Shown: piece by piece, positions 43,427-55,154 of the stretch | How the letters are laid out: each line of letters starts with the position of its first letter | Numbering within the stretch: position 1 is the first letter of the stretch | Assembly (NCBI GenBank): GCA_949987705.1 | Contig: CATLJY010000897.1 | Location: forward strand, 1 to 64,000 | Length of the DNA stretch: 64,000 nt | Direction of reading: 5' to 3' | From: Thereva unica | Lineage: Eukaryota; Arthropoda; Insecta; Diptera; Therevidae | Program-made: the position numbers and the translations under genes | The notes under the pieces: generated by a model | The model's database searches: none | What the model saw: the letters and a program-made list of their open reading frames with translations, nothing else | Told to the model about the DNA's origin: nothing

Positions 43427-46007
43427 GGACCTTATCTAACCATGCCAAGGTGGTTATCGACGCGCCGCCCCAGACGAGGGAGTTATATTCGAGAAGAGGC
43501 CGAATGTAGGATTTATAAATAACAGCACGGGCCGATGGATGGAGGAGGAACTTGCACCTCTTAAGAAATCCCAAGCACTGGGATGCTTGTTTGGCGATTT
43601 GGAATATGTGGTCATTCCATCGCAAGTCTTTGGCTAATGTCACGCCTAAGATGTGTAGGGATGGGTCGGCCTTTAGTTCCACGCCATCCACTGACAAGGA
43701 TGGTGAGGTGTTGATCTTCTTCTTGGATATAAGACAGTACTTGGTTTTGGAGGGGTTGAATTCGACACGATTCTTTGTTCCCCACTCTAGAATAAGTTCA
43801 ATGTCGTTATTAATAGAGTTGAACATTACTTCACGATCATCAAGACAGGATCTGGCATGAGTCTGCCTTGTATCGTAGCTGTAAGAGTAACGCAGGGTAC
43901 CGTCGTCAGCGAAGCTGAGAAGTGGGTTGGAGGGGATTGAAAGTAGATCATTTATAAAGATAAGAAATAGGGCTGGTGATAAAATTGACCCTTGGGGGAC
44001 CCCCGCAGAGATAGGGTGGGGTTCAGATTTGATGCCATCCAATACTACCTTAATTGAACGGCCGGAAAGGAAATTCTCAATCCATTTCTGTAAAAGTGAG
44101 TCGATTCCAATAGCTTTGAGTTTAGCTAACAAGGCTAAGTGCCAAACTCTATCAAAAGCCTTGGAGATATCCAAAGCAACCAGACTGGATTCACCTGATC
44201 CATGCAAACTTCGGCTGAGGTGTTCTGTAAGACAAACTAAAAGATCGCCAGTGGATCTTCTGTGTCGGAAGCCATACTGTCTGTCGTTTATGAGTAGGTT
44301 GGATTCTAGATATCCCATAAGTTTTTTGTTGATTATCGTCTCCATTGTTTTGGAGAGAATAGAAGTAATTGCTATTGGGCGGTAGTTAGAGGGGTCGCTG
44401 GAGTCACCTTTTTTCGGTATTGGCTGTACATGGGCAAGTTTCCAAGAGTCTGGATAGACTCCGGAAGAGTATGATAGGGCAAAAAGTTTACGCAGAGGTT
44501 TAGCCAAAGGTGAGGCGCATTGTTTTAATACGATAGGGGGTATATTATCGGGTCCAGTGGTTTTATTGATATCGAGCTCCTTGAGGCACCTGTACACCTC
44601 GCGAGTCCTGAAGAAAACCCTGTCCATTAAATGAGCGCTGTGCTCGAGAACCGGGGGTAGCATATCAATTTGGGGTAAAGAAGAATTGGAAGCAAACAGA
44701 GATGCCAATAAATCGGCCTTGGATTTACTGTCTGTTATCACCTTCTTATCGTGGATGAATGAAGGAGTTGTGGATGAAGTGAAATTCTTCTTAATGGAGC
44801 TTACCAAGGACCAGAAGTTCTTGCTACCAGAGGTTGCATTAAAGAGTTTACTTCTCAACTTGTTGTCAAATGAATTTTTGACATTCCTGATGGTGACTTT
44901 ACAGGAATTTCTTAGTTTTATATACTCTACACGGAGCGATTCACTAGGGGAGCTCTTGTAAGCTCGAAAGGCGGCTTCTTTATTTCTGATTGCATTCATA
45001 CACTCCTGATTAAACCATCTGTTGGGCCTAACCTTCACAGATTTGGTAGAATGAGGAATGAACAAATGCATTCCTGCCTGTATGATCCTAGAGATACGGA
45101 TAGCGGCAGAGTTGACGTTTTTGTTTCGGAAACACTGGTTCCAGTTAGTAGATTGGAAAAAATTAATAAGCCCTAGCCAATTGGCCTTCCCATAATGCCA
45201 TACAGTTCTTTTAACTGGTTTGGGAGGGGTGGGAAATTTGAATGGGAAACTAGCGCTAACTAAGGAGTGGTCCGAATTGCCGAGAGGTGAATCAACTTCA
45301 ACAGAGTAACGCGCTGGATGAGAAGTTAAAAAAAGATCAAGGAGATAGGTTCCTTGATCAGCAACATCAGGGACTCTTGTGGGACGATCCACAATTTGAT
45401 GCAAATTATTGGCGTCTGCAAAGAGCTCGACGTCCTTGCCAGAAACACTGGTGCCATTTGAGTAAGTCAGCCATTTTGCGTTGTGAACATTGAAATCACC
45501 CGCAACGATGATTTCACACTCAGGATTGGACGACAAAAATCCCGAGATTTGTTCGGAAATGGTATCAAAAGATGAAGTGGAGGCTTCGTTACTTATGTTA
45601 GGACTTCTGTATAGGAAGCAGAAGAATATTACGTGGCTTTGGAATATGATTTTAACCCAAAGATAGTTGAAATCTGAAGTCGTGTTTGAAAATATTTTAC
45701 AATAAGCCACGTCATCCCTAACAAATATGGCAATACCCCTATGGGGGGAGAGATTGTGCACTAAAGTGTACCCCGACACCTGGTAATGACCTAAGTCAGT
45801 ATCGGGTGATATTTGGGTTTCACTAAGTGCGAAGATTGGGGGTTTATAAGTCAATAAGTGGCACTCAACAAAATAAAAATTCGCATGAAGTCCACGAATG
45901 TTACAAAAATCAATAGCAAAATTTGACTTGTAACGGGACTTCGGTTGCGCGGGCTCAATCGCCACGTTTTCGGGGATATTTCCCGGCATTACATTTGCCG
46001 CAACCAT
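43427..46007 (-). CDS. CR1-like LINE ORF2: endonuclease and reverse transcriptase, open but lacking its C-terminus
   Basis: About 860 codons without a stop. First in-frame ATG is at 46005-46007 (MVAANVMPGN); an upstream TTG also fits. The endonuclease shows DFCNIRGLHANF, the catalytic Glu in FALSETQI, VAGDFNVHNAKW and GNSDHSLVSASF. The reverse transcriptase shows HVQPIPKKGDSSDPSNYRPI, GFRHRRSTGDLL, motif-A VALDISKAFDRVWH, AGVPQGSILSPALFLIFIND and the FADD box near residue 700. It runs through YKSYIRPLLEYNSLVWGGAS to LDKVQ, then straight into poly-A, read as lysines, and stops in flanking DNA at 43392. A relative at 16465-17465 shows that more C-terminal sequence normally follows. The catalytic core is complete, but the missing end makes activity doubtful. 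Confidence 0.85.
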
Positions 46008-46689
46008 CAAAGTCAATAAAATTTGTCCGCGTCAAAGTGTTATGCCTTTTGAGACGGGGCAAATTTTATCGACCGACAGATTTTAGCCGCGGCACCTGCA
46101 GGACCGAGATGCGAGAGAGGGTAGGGAGCAAGGGTACTTACTTGAACCGTTCGTCGGTCCGGTCGTGTCTAGTGAAGGGTGATGGGCCTTCGCGTTAGAC
46201 TGCGCTCGTTTTTTAGGACACTGTTTTTTTGTGCACGATTCTAGTTTTTATTGTTTCCACAATTTTTTTTTCACAGTTACTTTCATTGCATCCTGATGCG
46301 TTGTTTATGCTATGCGGCAACTTTGAATATCTAACCCTTTAGCAGAACAGAACAAATGATGAGATATGCGATGTTGAGAGTCAGCGTAAATGGGGAATTA
46401 TCCGCACTTCTTAGAACAAAATGATGCGCTCTTCTGCTTGGTGTTCAACGTGGCCCTAGAAAATCCTTCGTTCGATTAGAAGGAGAAGCGGGGGTGGCAT
46501 TTGGAGGTAACGAATTAAATAAGAGTTGTGTGAAAGTAGTAAAATTCCAAACATTGTCAATTGGATTGATCATTTCCAAAGGGGTACGGATCGGAACTCG
46601 CACAGTAGTGTAGTTGCGGAAACTACCCATAGAAAAAGATCATGGATCCGAACACTGTAGGATTAGGAAGCGAGGCCAAATAGTCTCTG

Positions 46690-46850
46690 GAGCTCTGAAG
46701 AAATAACTTTGTCTGATCACTCCGAGACATGTTCTTGTTAGCTTTGTTGTATTCTTTTGCAAGCCCGGACCACCACACGGCAGACCCATATGTCAGGAAT
46801 GAATTAATCAGGGCTGGGGTAGTGCTGGTGTCTGCAGTTCAACTTTAGTT
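46690..46850 (-). pseudogene. Possible LINE reverse transcriptase thumb fragment
   Basis: Minus strand reads INSFLTYGSAVWWSGLAKEY, which resembles the segment after the catalytic domain in R1-, I- and Jockey-type reverse transcriptases. Surrounding sequence carries no further motif, so this is a short relic at best. Confidence 0.4.
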
Positions 46851-47300
46851 CCACAAATGCTGCCCAAGTACTTACGGGATAGGCATAGTGCAGCATGATT
46901 AATCCTGTCCTGTCCTGTCTCTCCCAGCTTTACGGAAAGCAAACTTTTTACGCATAGCAAACACATTTGAACGACTCGCTAAGCTTTAAAAGAATTATTT
47001 TCACTATTTCGCTGATTCAGGAGATTGTCTGGGCAATGCGTTCGAGAACGTAGCAAACTTTTGTCCTCACAATCTTGCTCTGCCCTACTACCGCATACTA
47101 TATTCCTAGAGGTACGGAACCGGTGGAGAGTACTCGATTAAATACTCATGAGTAGAATCGAAAAAAAAATTCTGTGTAAAATTGGCCCCATGTTGGGCGA
47201 TATAGCTCAGCGTAAAATTAACTTCGGCCGTTATCAAAATTTTGTGCCAAAAATCAGGCTCGCCATCGATCATTCCTACGACGGCATTTCGTTCGGTAAT

Positions 47301-47845
47301 GGGGCCTATTCTGCAATTTTTCATAAAATATTATTTTATGTTATGTTATGATGATAAAATTTCTTCTTCATAAAATGAAAATAAAATATTTTCGAAATTC
47401 CTATTCTGTCATAGTTCCATAAAATTATTTTATGGAATCTTTTATGGGCACATAACATAAAATATTTAGTATAATCTGCTCTGAGTTCTATTACGCTTAG
47501 AACAATTCGGTTGAAAATGAACAGCTGATCGGTTGTAAATGTAAATAAACAAAATAAAAGCGTGCCCTGGGCGTATTAATTTTAATTAAACTAAAAACTC
47601 AATTAACACGACTTTGCACAACAAGTGTCAATTCACGCCTGTTATTTCTATAAAATATGTCAAAATACCCTTAAAATGTGCTACTGAGATTCTTTTATGT
47701 TATGAAGCATAACAGGAAATATTTTATGTTATGATGTATAAAATAAAGTAAAATTTCTCGGACAGAATAGGATTTTAGATAATTCTTTTATTTTATGGCA
47801 TAACATAACATAAAATGATAAAATTTTACCGACAGAATAGGCCCC
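47301..47845. mobile_element. AT-rich MITE with GGGGCCTATTCTG tips
   Basis: 545 bp. Tips ggggcctattctg and cagaataggcccc are exact inverses; AAT flanks both (47298-47300, 47846-47848). The interior is full of ataaaat and ttttatgttatg motifs in both orientations, giving a strong potential hairpin. Three-base duplication suggests Harbinger, though AAT is not the usual TWA. Confidence 0.72.
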
Positions 47846-47974
47846 AATATAGGTTCTCATACCTAAAATGGCACTGAGGGGCTTTTCATCGACTTAAAAA
47901 TGTCATTTATTTAATGTTGAAATACCGAATGTCTAAATGACTCAGTTTAAGACAACAGTTATTACGATGATTAA

Positions 47975-48768
47975 AGGACCCATTCACTTACAGACCGCCG
48001 GCAGGCCAGGTCTGAAGGCCACCACCTTACTCACTCTGACATTAGATGAATTTACATATCCGAGGATTTCAACCAATCAGAAGCAGAAATTGGTTCTCAT
48101 TGGTTAAAACCTTAAAAAAGAGCGGCGCGACAGAAGAATGTCTGATATGTACATATGTAAATTCACTTTGAGGGTTGAGGACTTGAGGCATCTCAGGCGA
48201 AGATGACAGTTAAGCATAGCAGGTTGAGAACTCAAGTTCAAAAATGCTTATGTCTACAACGAACACTTCAAGCGGAAGCCACATAGCACACGTCTTCCGT
48301 TCTCCGTGTTCCGCTTTCTTTCAAAGTTGATTACAATGTTTTAATACTGTTTGACTAGATAAACAAAAAAAGAACTGTAAATACTGTTTGACCAGAAAAA
48401 CAATAAAAACACGTAAACGGAGAAGATAAACAAATTTTAACTTTTGAACAGTAGTTGAACGTCGATTGACGGAGACGTTACCTCACTTTTTTGTAGATTG
48501 AGCACTTACTTGTCAATTAAATCAAGGATGCCATAGAAACAGAGCTTGTAAATAAAATATCGGAACACCAAAACATGGAGAGACAGAAAACGGATAACTG
48601 TGGCTAACATAAAAATAAATATCGAAACACGGAAAGACGGAAAACAAATAGATGGAACTCGGAACACGTGTACGCTTCAGACTGAATAGAGTGTGTGATG
48701 ATATTTAGCCTCAAGCGAGAAACCTTCAGGCCATGGCCCGCCGTCGGCCTGTATGTGAGTGGAAACCT
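47975..48768. mobile_element. Harbinger-like MITE, 794 bp
   Basis: Tips agga/aggt followed by cattcacttacag (left) and ccactcacatacag (right, inverse), then matching GC-rich ggccgacggc-type blocks and gcctgaagg. Flanks are TAA (47972-47974) and TAG (48769-48771), one base apart from a perfect TWA duplication. No coding motif. Confidence 0.6.
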
Positions 48769-49089
48769 TAGGAATAAAAAACTGAAATACAAAAATGCAA
48801 TAAGCTCAAAATCATCGAATTTGTATTTAAGCACTTCTGGCTTTTTACTGTAGAGATTGCAAATATTTATGTTACATTCATCGCGAGTACAAATTATTGG
48901 TTCATACGTGCCCACAACTAGCATGCATAGCGTACAAATGCACCTCCCATACGACTATGCACGCTCTCACTACAGGCATGAAAATCGAAATATGCGCACG
49001 CCAGAGATATGCAAGCCTCTGTTTCACAGATAAGAATGTATTCGTAATCGACCACTCTAATCACGAGTGTCTTTTTACTAAGTGGTCCC

Positions 49090-49588
49090 TGTAGCGGTTG
49101 CTACTTGTTATTAATTTACGTTCGTTGCTACTTGTTATTAGTTTATGTTCGTTACGGTAGCAAGTTTATTCAACATTCAGTTCAGTTCCTGTACTAGTAA
49201 TTTTTGAGTACAGTGTTTTTAATATGTCAAAAATTATATTTTCACTACTACTTAGAAATACACTTTAAGAATACTGAATCAGATATCATATACGTAGACA
49301 CTGAACACACAAACGATTTTCAAAAAACATAGACACACAAAAAGTAGTCATGAAAAATAAAATTTGAAAATGTATGAGTATTAGTTAGAAGTTAAAAGAT
49401 TCTACATGTCCGGATTTTAAACCGTTAAAATAATTAACGTATTTGTTAAATTTAGTTTAAATATAATTCATTAAAAATAAAAATCTAAATTTACAAAAAT
49501 ATTTTAATATAAGATTTATTAAAATAAAATGGTGTGACGTGGTTTTCAAATAAAATAAAATCTAAGAAATCTCAAGACCCCCACATCA
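49090..49588 (+). repeat. 5' LTR
   Basis: 499 bp, TG...CA. Its last 276 bp are repeated at 49862-50128. A tandem-like gttgctacttgttatta motif near the left end occurs twice (about 49096 and 49124). Confidence 0.82.
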
Positions 49589-49861
49589 TTTCTGGTGACC
49601 CCGACTAAGAAGAATTGCAGCCTTTCAATGAACTACATATAATTTGTAATTTGAAGAAAGAAGAAACAAGAAAGAAAATTTTAAAAATTATAGAAGAAAA
49701 TTTAGAAGAAAGAAGTTAATACAAGAAAAATTAAGAAATCTATTCAAGAAAGAAAATTTAAAAAATTTAAAAAAGGAAAGTCAATTTTAATTCAATTAAA
49801 TATTTTTCTTTTAATTTTATGCAAATATTGTACAAAATAATACTTTTGAACATAAAACTTC
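49589..49861 (+). other. Residual internal region of the LTR element
   Basis: Starts with the presumed primer-binding stretch tggtgaccccgac and is otherwise A- and GAA-rich, as in many 5' leaders. No ORF. Confidence 0.6.
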
Positions 49862-50128
49862 ACGATTTTCAAAAAACATAGACACACAAAAAGTTGTCAT
49901 GAAAAATAAAATTTGAAAATGTATGAGTATTAGTTAGAAGTTAAAATGTCCGGATTTTAAACCGTTAAAATAATTAACGTATTTGTTAAATTTAGTTTAA
50001 ATATAATTCATTAAAAATAAAAATCTAAATTTACAAAAATATTTTAATATAAGATTTATTAAAATAAAATGGTGTGACGTGGTTTTCAAATAAAATAAAA
50101 TCTAAGAAATCTCAAGACCCCCACATCA
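49862..50128 (+). repeat. 3' LTR, 5'-truncated
   Basis: Nearly identical to 49313-49588. The differences are a 9-base deletion (gattctaca) and about one substitution near the start. The missing left part shows that one deletion took the internal genes together with the start of this LTR. Confidence 0.85.
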
Positions 50129-51035
50129 GTCCCCCGACTAAGTAATAACCATGTCCAATGCTGCTTGACCTGCATAATCGCACGAAAATCGGTCTACTGA
50201 GTATGCTTAATGGCACCCTTAATGGTCCCAATATAATTGCCCGTTTTTTCCCTCTTACACAATTTCCCTTTAGTCTACAATAGTGTGAGCGTAATGTGCT
50301 TCGTTTGAACTATTCCCTTCGTGCCTGTAACCGGCTGCATTTAGAAAAGATACATTTTTTCTCAAGCGTACTGTGCCGGTTTCATGCTAATCCTATTTTT
50401 AATCAGACGTATCGTCCCTATTTTGGGCGATGCAGGAATTTTGACATTTTGCGTGCCTATTTCGGGTTAAGAACGGGGGTGTCTGATTTTTACTCGAGAT
50501 AGGATATAAATTCAAATCTATAGCAGCCCGTTTACATCGCAAACGCAAATTGGAGCTCTTTTATCGCACTGAAATTTTTACGTATTTCTCTCTATCTGGA
50601 ATATCCTCGTTCTTGCAACAGAGGTAAAAGCACCCAAATTTCTATAAACTAACATCAACTTGCGTTTCCACTTTACGCTTGGGATGTAGACGGCCTTAAA
50701 CGTGCCTAAACTCTGCCTTATTCAGGCAGAAAAAAGTGAGTTACTACTTCAAGCAGCTAATGCACATGGACCAATAATGTGATAATTGGCATTATATTAT
50801 CTACTCCTAATGATTTGTTTGAGGATAAACTGTTCATGCACAACGCACCTCTTACATGGTGTCAGTTTCGTATTGGTCGTTCCATTGCACTGCTATCTCC
50901 ACCTCAGGCCGTGCCTGAGTATATGGCTGCCTGCATATGGATGTGGGTATGTGCTCGCCTCCAAGATAAATCTTACAAAAAAAAGAAAATATTCAGAATT
51001 GGGACTCCAGACAAAAATCACTCCAAAAAAAAATT

Positions 51036-51211
51036 AGGTATTGAGAGTGATTTTTGAGTGCTGACAAATTGAATATTTATCCTGCTACGCCAACCCATGA
51101 ACAGCACCAAAATTAATAAATCACTTTGATTTTGGCCTGGCACCGCAGTTCGCAACATCCTTCTTACCTTGAACTTACTATTGGAGCACTCAAAAATCAC
51201 TCTAAATACCT
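51036..51211. mobile_element. Hairpin MITE, 176 bp
   Basis: Arms 51036-51062 and 51185-51211 are 27-bp inverses with one difference, starting aggtatt and containing gagtgatttttgagtgct. No convincing target duplication. Confidence 0.68.
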
Positions 51212-51421
51212 CCAAACAACTGACAGGAAGGTTTTAGTAGAAGATTAGTGTTGAGAGGGGATAGGAGTTGGCATTGAAAGGTGATTCGCCATCAGATGGC
51301 ATGCACCTCTTGTTTCTAAAACGCCGTCAACTTCAACTGACAAGAGTAGTTAGACCGTGCAGGGTCAGGGTAGGAAAACTTGCGATGAGGACTATAAACA
51401 AGGGCAGTTGACGTCGAATTG

Positions 51422-51436
51422 TCCACTTCCATATTA
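51422..51436. repeat. TSD of the minus-strand LINE, copy next to its 3' end
   Basis: tccacttccatatta here and at 55155-55169: 15 identical bases bordering the element. Confidence 0.88.
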
Positions 51437-54400
51437 TATATAGATTTTCGAGGGATACCGAATCAGACCACTATTTGCGGGTCCCTTTTCGTCCCTCTGC
51501 CTAGAGTCATCTTATTGGGGTTGCAGTGGGTTGTCCCATTGCTCCCTTACTTCGACTCCCCTAGTTATCGCAAGCAGCTGATTGAAGGGAGTCTGCCTCA
51601 TGTCCTCCATCCACTGGAGTCCAGTTATGGCATCCCTTTTCCTCGCCACCGCCGGACAGTGACACACTATGTGTGTGGCCGTCTCAGGTTCCTCCAGGCA
51701 CATCCGACAGGTGTCATCCTCCAGAATTCCCATTCTTTTTAGGTGATACCTGAAACATCCGTGTCCTGTAATCAGTGCCACCAACCATCTGAGGGTTCTT
51801 CTTTGCATATGCAGGATCCTTCTTCTGGCTGCGGTAATCGGCAGCGTAAGCACCATCTTAGCCTGCCTACACGTGGTCATAGCGTCCCACCGTCTCCGGT
51901 GTTCCTCAGCGACCCATTTCTCGATGTAGTTCCTTACCAACCCTCTGCCAATGGCAGAGTATGGCTCCGGTCCCCAGAATTCCGAGGTTGACCCCTGTTT
52001 TGCCAGGTTGTCAGCCTTTTCGTTCCCATCGATGCCTGTATGTCCTCTAACCCAAGCTAGCGTCACGTTGTTTTGTTGCGCACACCTGTTCAGTTTTTGG
52101 ACACATTCCAACGCCAGAGACGCATTAATCTCTGTCTGGTTCATGCGCTTAATCACAGCCTGATTGTCCAGTGCTATAAGGATACTTCTTCCCTGCACCT
52201 GACCCTCATTTATGTGATCCAGCGCGTGCAGCAGAGCAAGCATTTCCGCCTGGTAGACTGAGGTGTAATTCCCCAAAGCCAGAGAGCAGGTCAGATTTAA
52301 GTCCTCCGAGAAGACTCCCGCACCTGCTCTGCCGTCAATCTTGGATCCGTCCGTGAAGATATATATGTCTTCCGGTCTCCCTTCGGGGAGCGTTCCGTTC
52401 CCTATGAGGGTTTTATGATACCTTTCGGTCACCCTCATTTTTGTGATCCCTTCCATGGGCATCATGAGCTCCCTAATCCCTTTAATGCGATCCAGGATCT
52501 TCATGTGCCCATATAAGGTTCCTGACGCCTGCCATGCGGCATCCCGTCTCATCCGAATCGCTGAGGCTGCCGCAGTCTTCATCACCTGGAGGTCTAACGG
52601 CAGCAGCCCTAACAGCGCCTCCAATGCCGCGACGGGTGTGGTGCGGAAAGCACCGCTCACACCTACGCAGGCCATTCTTTGCACCTTGTCCAAATGCCTC
52701 TTGACGGTTTTCTGTGTGGCTTTAGTCCACCAGACCACCGAGGCATAAGTTATGATGGGTCTCACCATCATGGTATATGTCCAGTATGCTAACCTTGGTG
52801 AGATACCCCACCTTAGTCCACATACTCTTCTGCACTGGTGAAGCACCCTTGTCGCCTTCTTAATCTTCTCTTCAACGTGGTATTTCCAGGTTAGTCGCGA
52901 GTCCAAGTATACACCCAGATACTTGACCATCCCAGACACCTTGATCCTCGATCCAAAAAGCATGAGGGGCTGAAAATCCAGATCTTTAATCTTCCTAGTG
53001 AAGATTATCGCGTCTGTCTTATTAGCATTTATGGTGAGGCCCTGTTCCGTACACCACTGCTCAACCACTTGGAGTGCATTCCTCGTGATATCTGCCGTAG
53101 TGCTCATAAACTTGCCACGTGCCACAATCGCTACATCATCTGCATACCCAACGGTATGCACGCCCATTTCCTCTAGCCGCCTGAGCAGAGTGTCCACAGT
53201 GATGTTCCACAGGAGGGGCGATAGCACCCCGCCCTGTGGGCATCCCTTGCTGACCCTCCCTCGAAGCCGCGAGTCTCCTGTCTGAATCCTTACCGCTCTG
53301 TTTTTCAGCATGCTGTCCACCCACCTTACAATCATAGGGCTGACCTCTCGCCTCACCAGAGCGTCTTTGAGTTTGTTGAACTGTATCTTGTCGAAGGCGC
53401 CTTCGATGTCCATAATAACGGCCATCGCTATGCCTCCGGTATACAGTTCCCCCTCGGCTACTCGCACCAGTTGGTGAAGTGCCGTTTCTGTAGATCTGCC
53501 AGCCTGGTAAGCGTGCTGGCTTCTACTTAAAGGGTGCCTCCTTAGCATAGTACTCTCCAGGTGGTCTGCCACCACTCTTTCCATTGTTTTCAACAGAAAG
53601 GATGTTAGGCTGACTGGCCTGGAGGACTTCGCCTCGGTGTAGTCCTTCTTGCCTGGCTTAGGGAGAAATACCACTTTGGTTTCCCTCCACGCCGCCGGAA
53701 TGTATCCTGTTGCTAGACAGGTAACGAATATTCCCCTAAGCCTGGGTGCAATGACATCTTTGCCCCATTGAAGCAGCGCAGGGAATATTCCGTCACGCCC
53801 CGATGTCTTGAAGGGAGAGAATGTGTCTATTGCACGTCTCACCCCTTCCTCCGTCACCACCCCGTTAGCCTCCTCTCGGTTCATCCTTGTAGCCATTCTG
53901 TTACGAATAGTCCAAGATTTACCCGAGACATAGCTGCCAGGAAAGTGAACTTCCATCAGGATCTTGTTGGTTTCCTCCAGCGTCTCCGTCATCCTCCCCG
54001 ACGGGTCACGAACGAGTCCGACTTTGGAGACCGGGTCCCTGGAGATCATTTTCTGAAGTCTGCTGGCCTCAGATATGCTCTCCATGCTCGAGCAGAAGTT
54101 CCTCCACGACTCCCTTTTCCGTCGTCGCAGAGTTTGTTTCATTTCTCTTTTCTTGGCTTTGTAATTCTCCCAGGCAACCGGGTCATTGCACCTCATCGCT
54201 TGGTTGAAAGCCTTTCTGACCTCTTTCTTCAGTTTCTCCAGCTCCCTACACCACCAGGGTGTGGGATCATGGTCATCCACTGACGTAAGAGGACACGCCA
54301 CTCGAAAAGCGTTCTCTATCGCTGTCTGCAGGACATGCAACTGAGACTCTGCTTCTCTTGTGGTCTTCGGTGCCCTTGGCACGCGCTCCCCGAGATTCCT

Positions 54401-55154
54401 GCGCAACATTTCAGTATATCTAGACGTGTCCGTGTTGCGGGGAATTCTCGTTGTTCTGATTCCGTCTCCCCTGCCCGGGGTTCCGTACTCTATCTCAAAT
54501 GAAATGGCTCTGTGATCTGACATAGTCGTCCGATCCATCACCTTCCAGTTGGTCAATCTTGTCAACATCCGGTTGCTGCATAGAGTTATATCTATGACTT
54601 CCCTTCGTCTAGCATCGACGAAGGTTGGTTCTATCCCTCTATTTGCAATAACTAGATTGTTGCATTCCACAAATTCGAGCAAAGCCTCTCCTCTATGGTT
54701 GTCGTTGGTGCTTCCCCACACCGTGTTGTGTGCATTTGCGTCGCAACCAACTATTAACCCTGTGCCTTTTTCGCCACAGGTAATAACCAGAATTTCCAAC
54801 TCCCTGGTGGGCGGAGGATCTGGCGAATCGTACGGAAGGTAGGCTGAGGCTAGAATGAAAGCCCCACTTCCAGTACCTACGCGTACTGCTGTGAGATCTG
54901 GTGTGCACAAGTGCGGCAGTAAAACCGCCTGCACTCCGTGTTTCACCAGCACACACGTCCTCACTCTTTCATTCGCATTGGGAACGTACAGAGTGTCAAA
55001 GCCCCCAGATAGTCCCCTAATCCTACCCTTGTAGATCCAGGGTTCCTGTATGAGGGCAATATCCAGCTTCATCTCACCGAAGCCTCGCGTCATCATTGCT
55101 GATGCTGCTCTGCTATGGTGTAGATTCAACTGGCAAACCTTTAATTGCCGGAAC
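51437..55154 (-). mobile_element. RNase H-bearing LINE (I/LOA/R1-like), 5'-truncated near the ORF2 start
   Basis: 3.7 kb on the minus strand, flanked by a 15-bp TSD. It has one long ORF2, a 3' UTR of only about 75 bp and a short TA-rich end in place of poly-A. ORF1 is absent. It belongs to the same broad group as the outer LINE at 7119-14746 by domain order and motifs, but is far better preserved. Confidence 0.88.

Larger units (their letters stand above)
43401..46330 (-). mobile_element. CR1-like LINE, 3'-truncated at an internal A-rich site
   Basis: A minus-strand LINE whose 3' tail is the 26-T run at 43401-43426. ORF2 is open from 46007 to that tail. The region upstream to about 46330 is GC-richer and may be 5' UTR, but its left limit is a guess. 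No target duplication could be paired with the sequence next to the poly-A (tttagcgctg). Confidence 0.75.
49090..50128 (+). mobile_element. Internally deleted LTR retrotransposon, TSD GTCCC
   Basis: Begins TGTAGCGG and ends CACATCA, with 5-bp GTCCC on both sides (49085-49089, 50129-50133). A full 5' LTR (49090-49588) is followed by a primer-binding-like region starting tttctggtgaccccgac, 270 bp of A-rich internal DNA, and only the last 267 bp of the 3' LTR. All gag-pol is gone. The 5-bp TSD allows BEL/Pao, Copia or Gypsy; the gtgaccccgac segment resembles that of some insect BEL and Gypsy elements. Confidence 0.82.
48895..50420. repeat. Third copy of the unclassified 32 kb repeat, split by an LTR element
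   Basis: Left part 48895-49089 resembles 32770-32905; right part 50129-50420 resembles 32904-33110. Joining the two across the LTR insertion restores the order seen at 32.9 kb, including the ggtccccc junction. Confidence 0.7.

Noticed and set aside
43389..46343. cctttagc at 43389-43396 and 46336-46343 as TSD of the CR1-like LINE
   Set aside because: Only 8 bp, and four other bases separate it from the poly-A, so it is probably chance.
46436..46630. 61-aa minus-strand ORF
   Set aside because: No motif; next to the weak reverse transcriptase scrap but not in a matching pattern.
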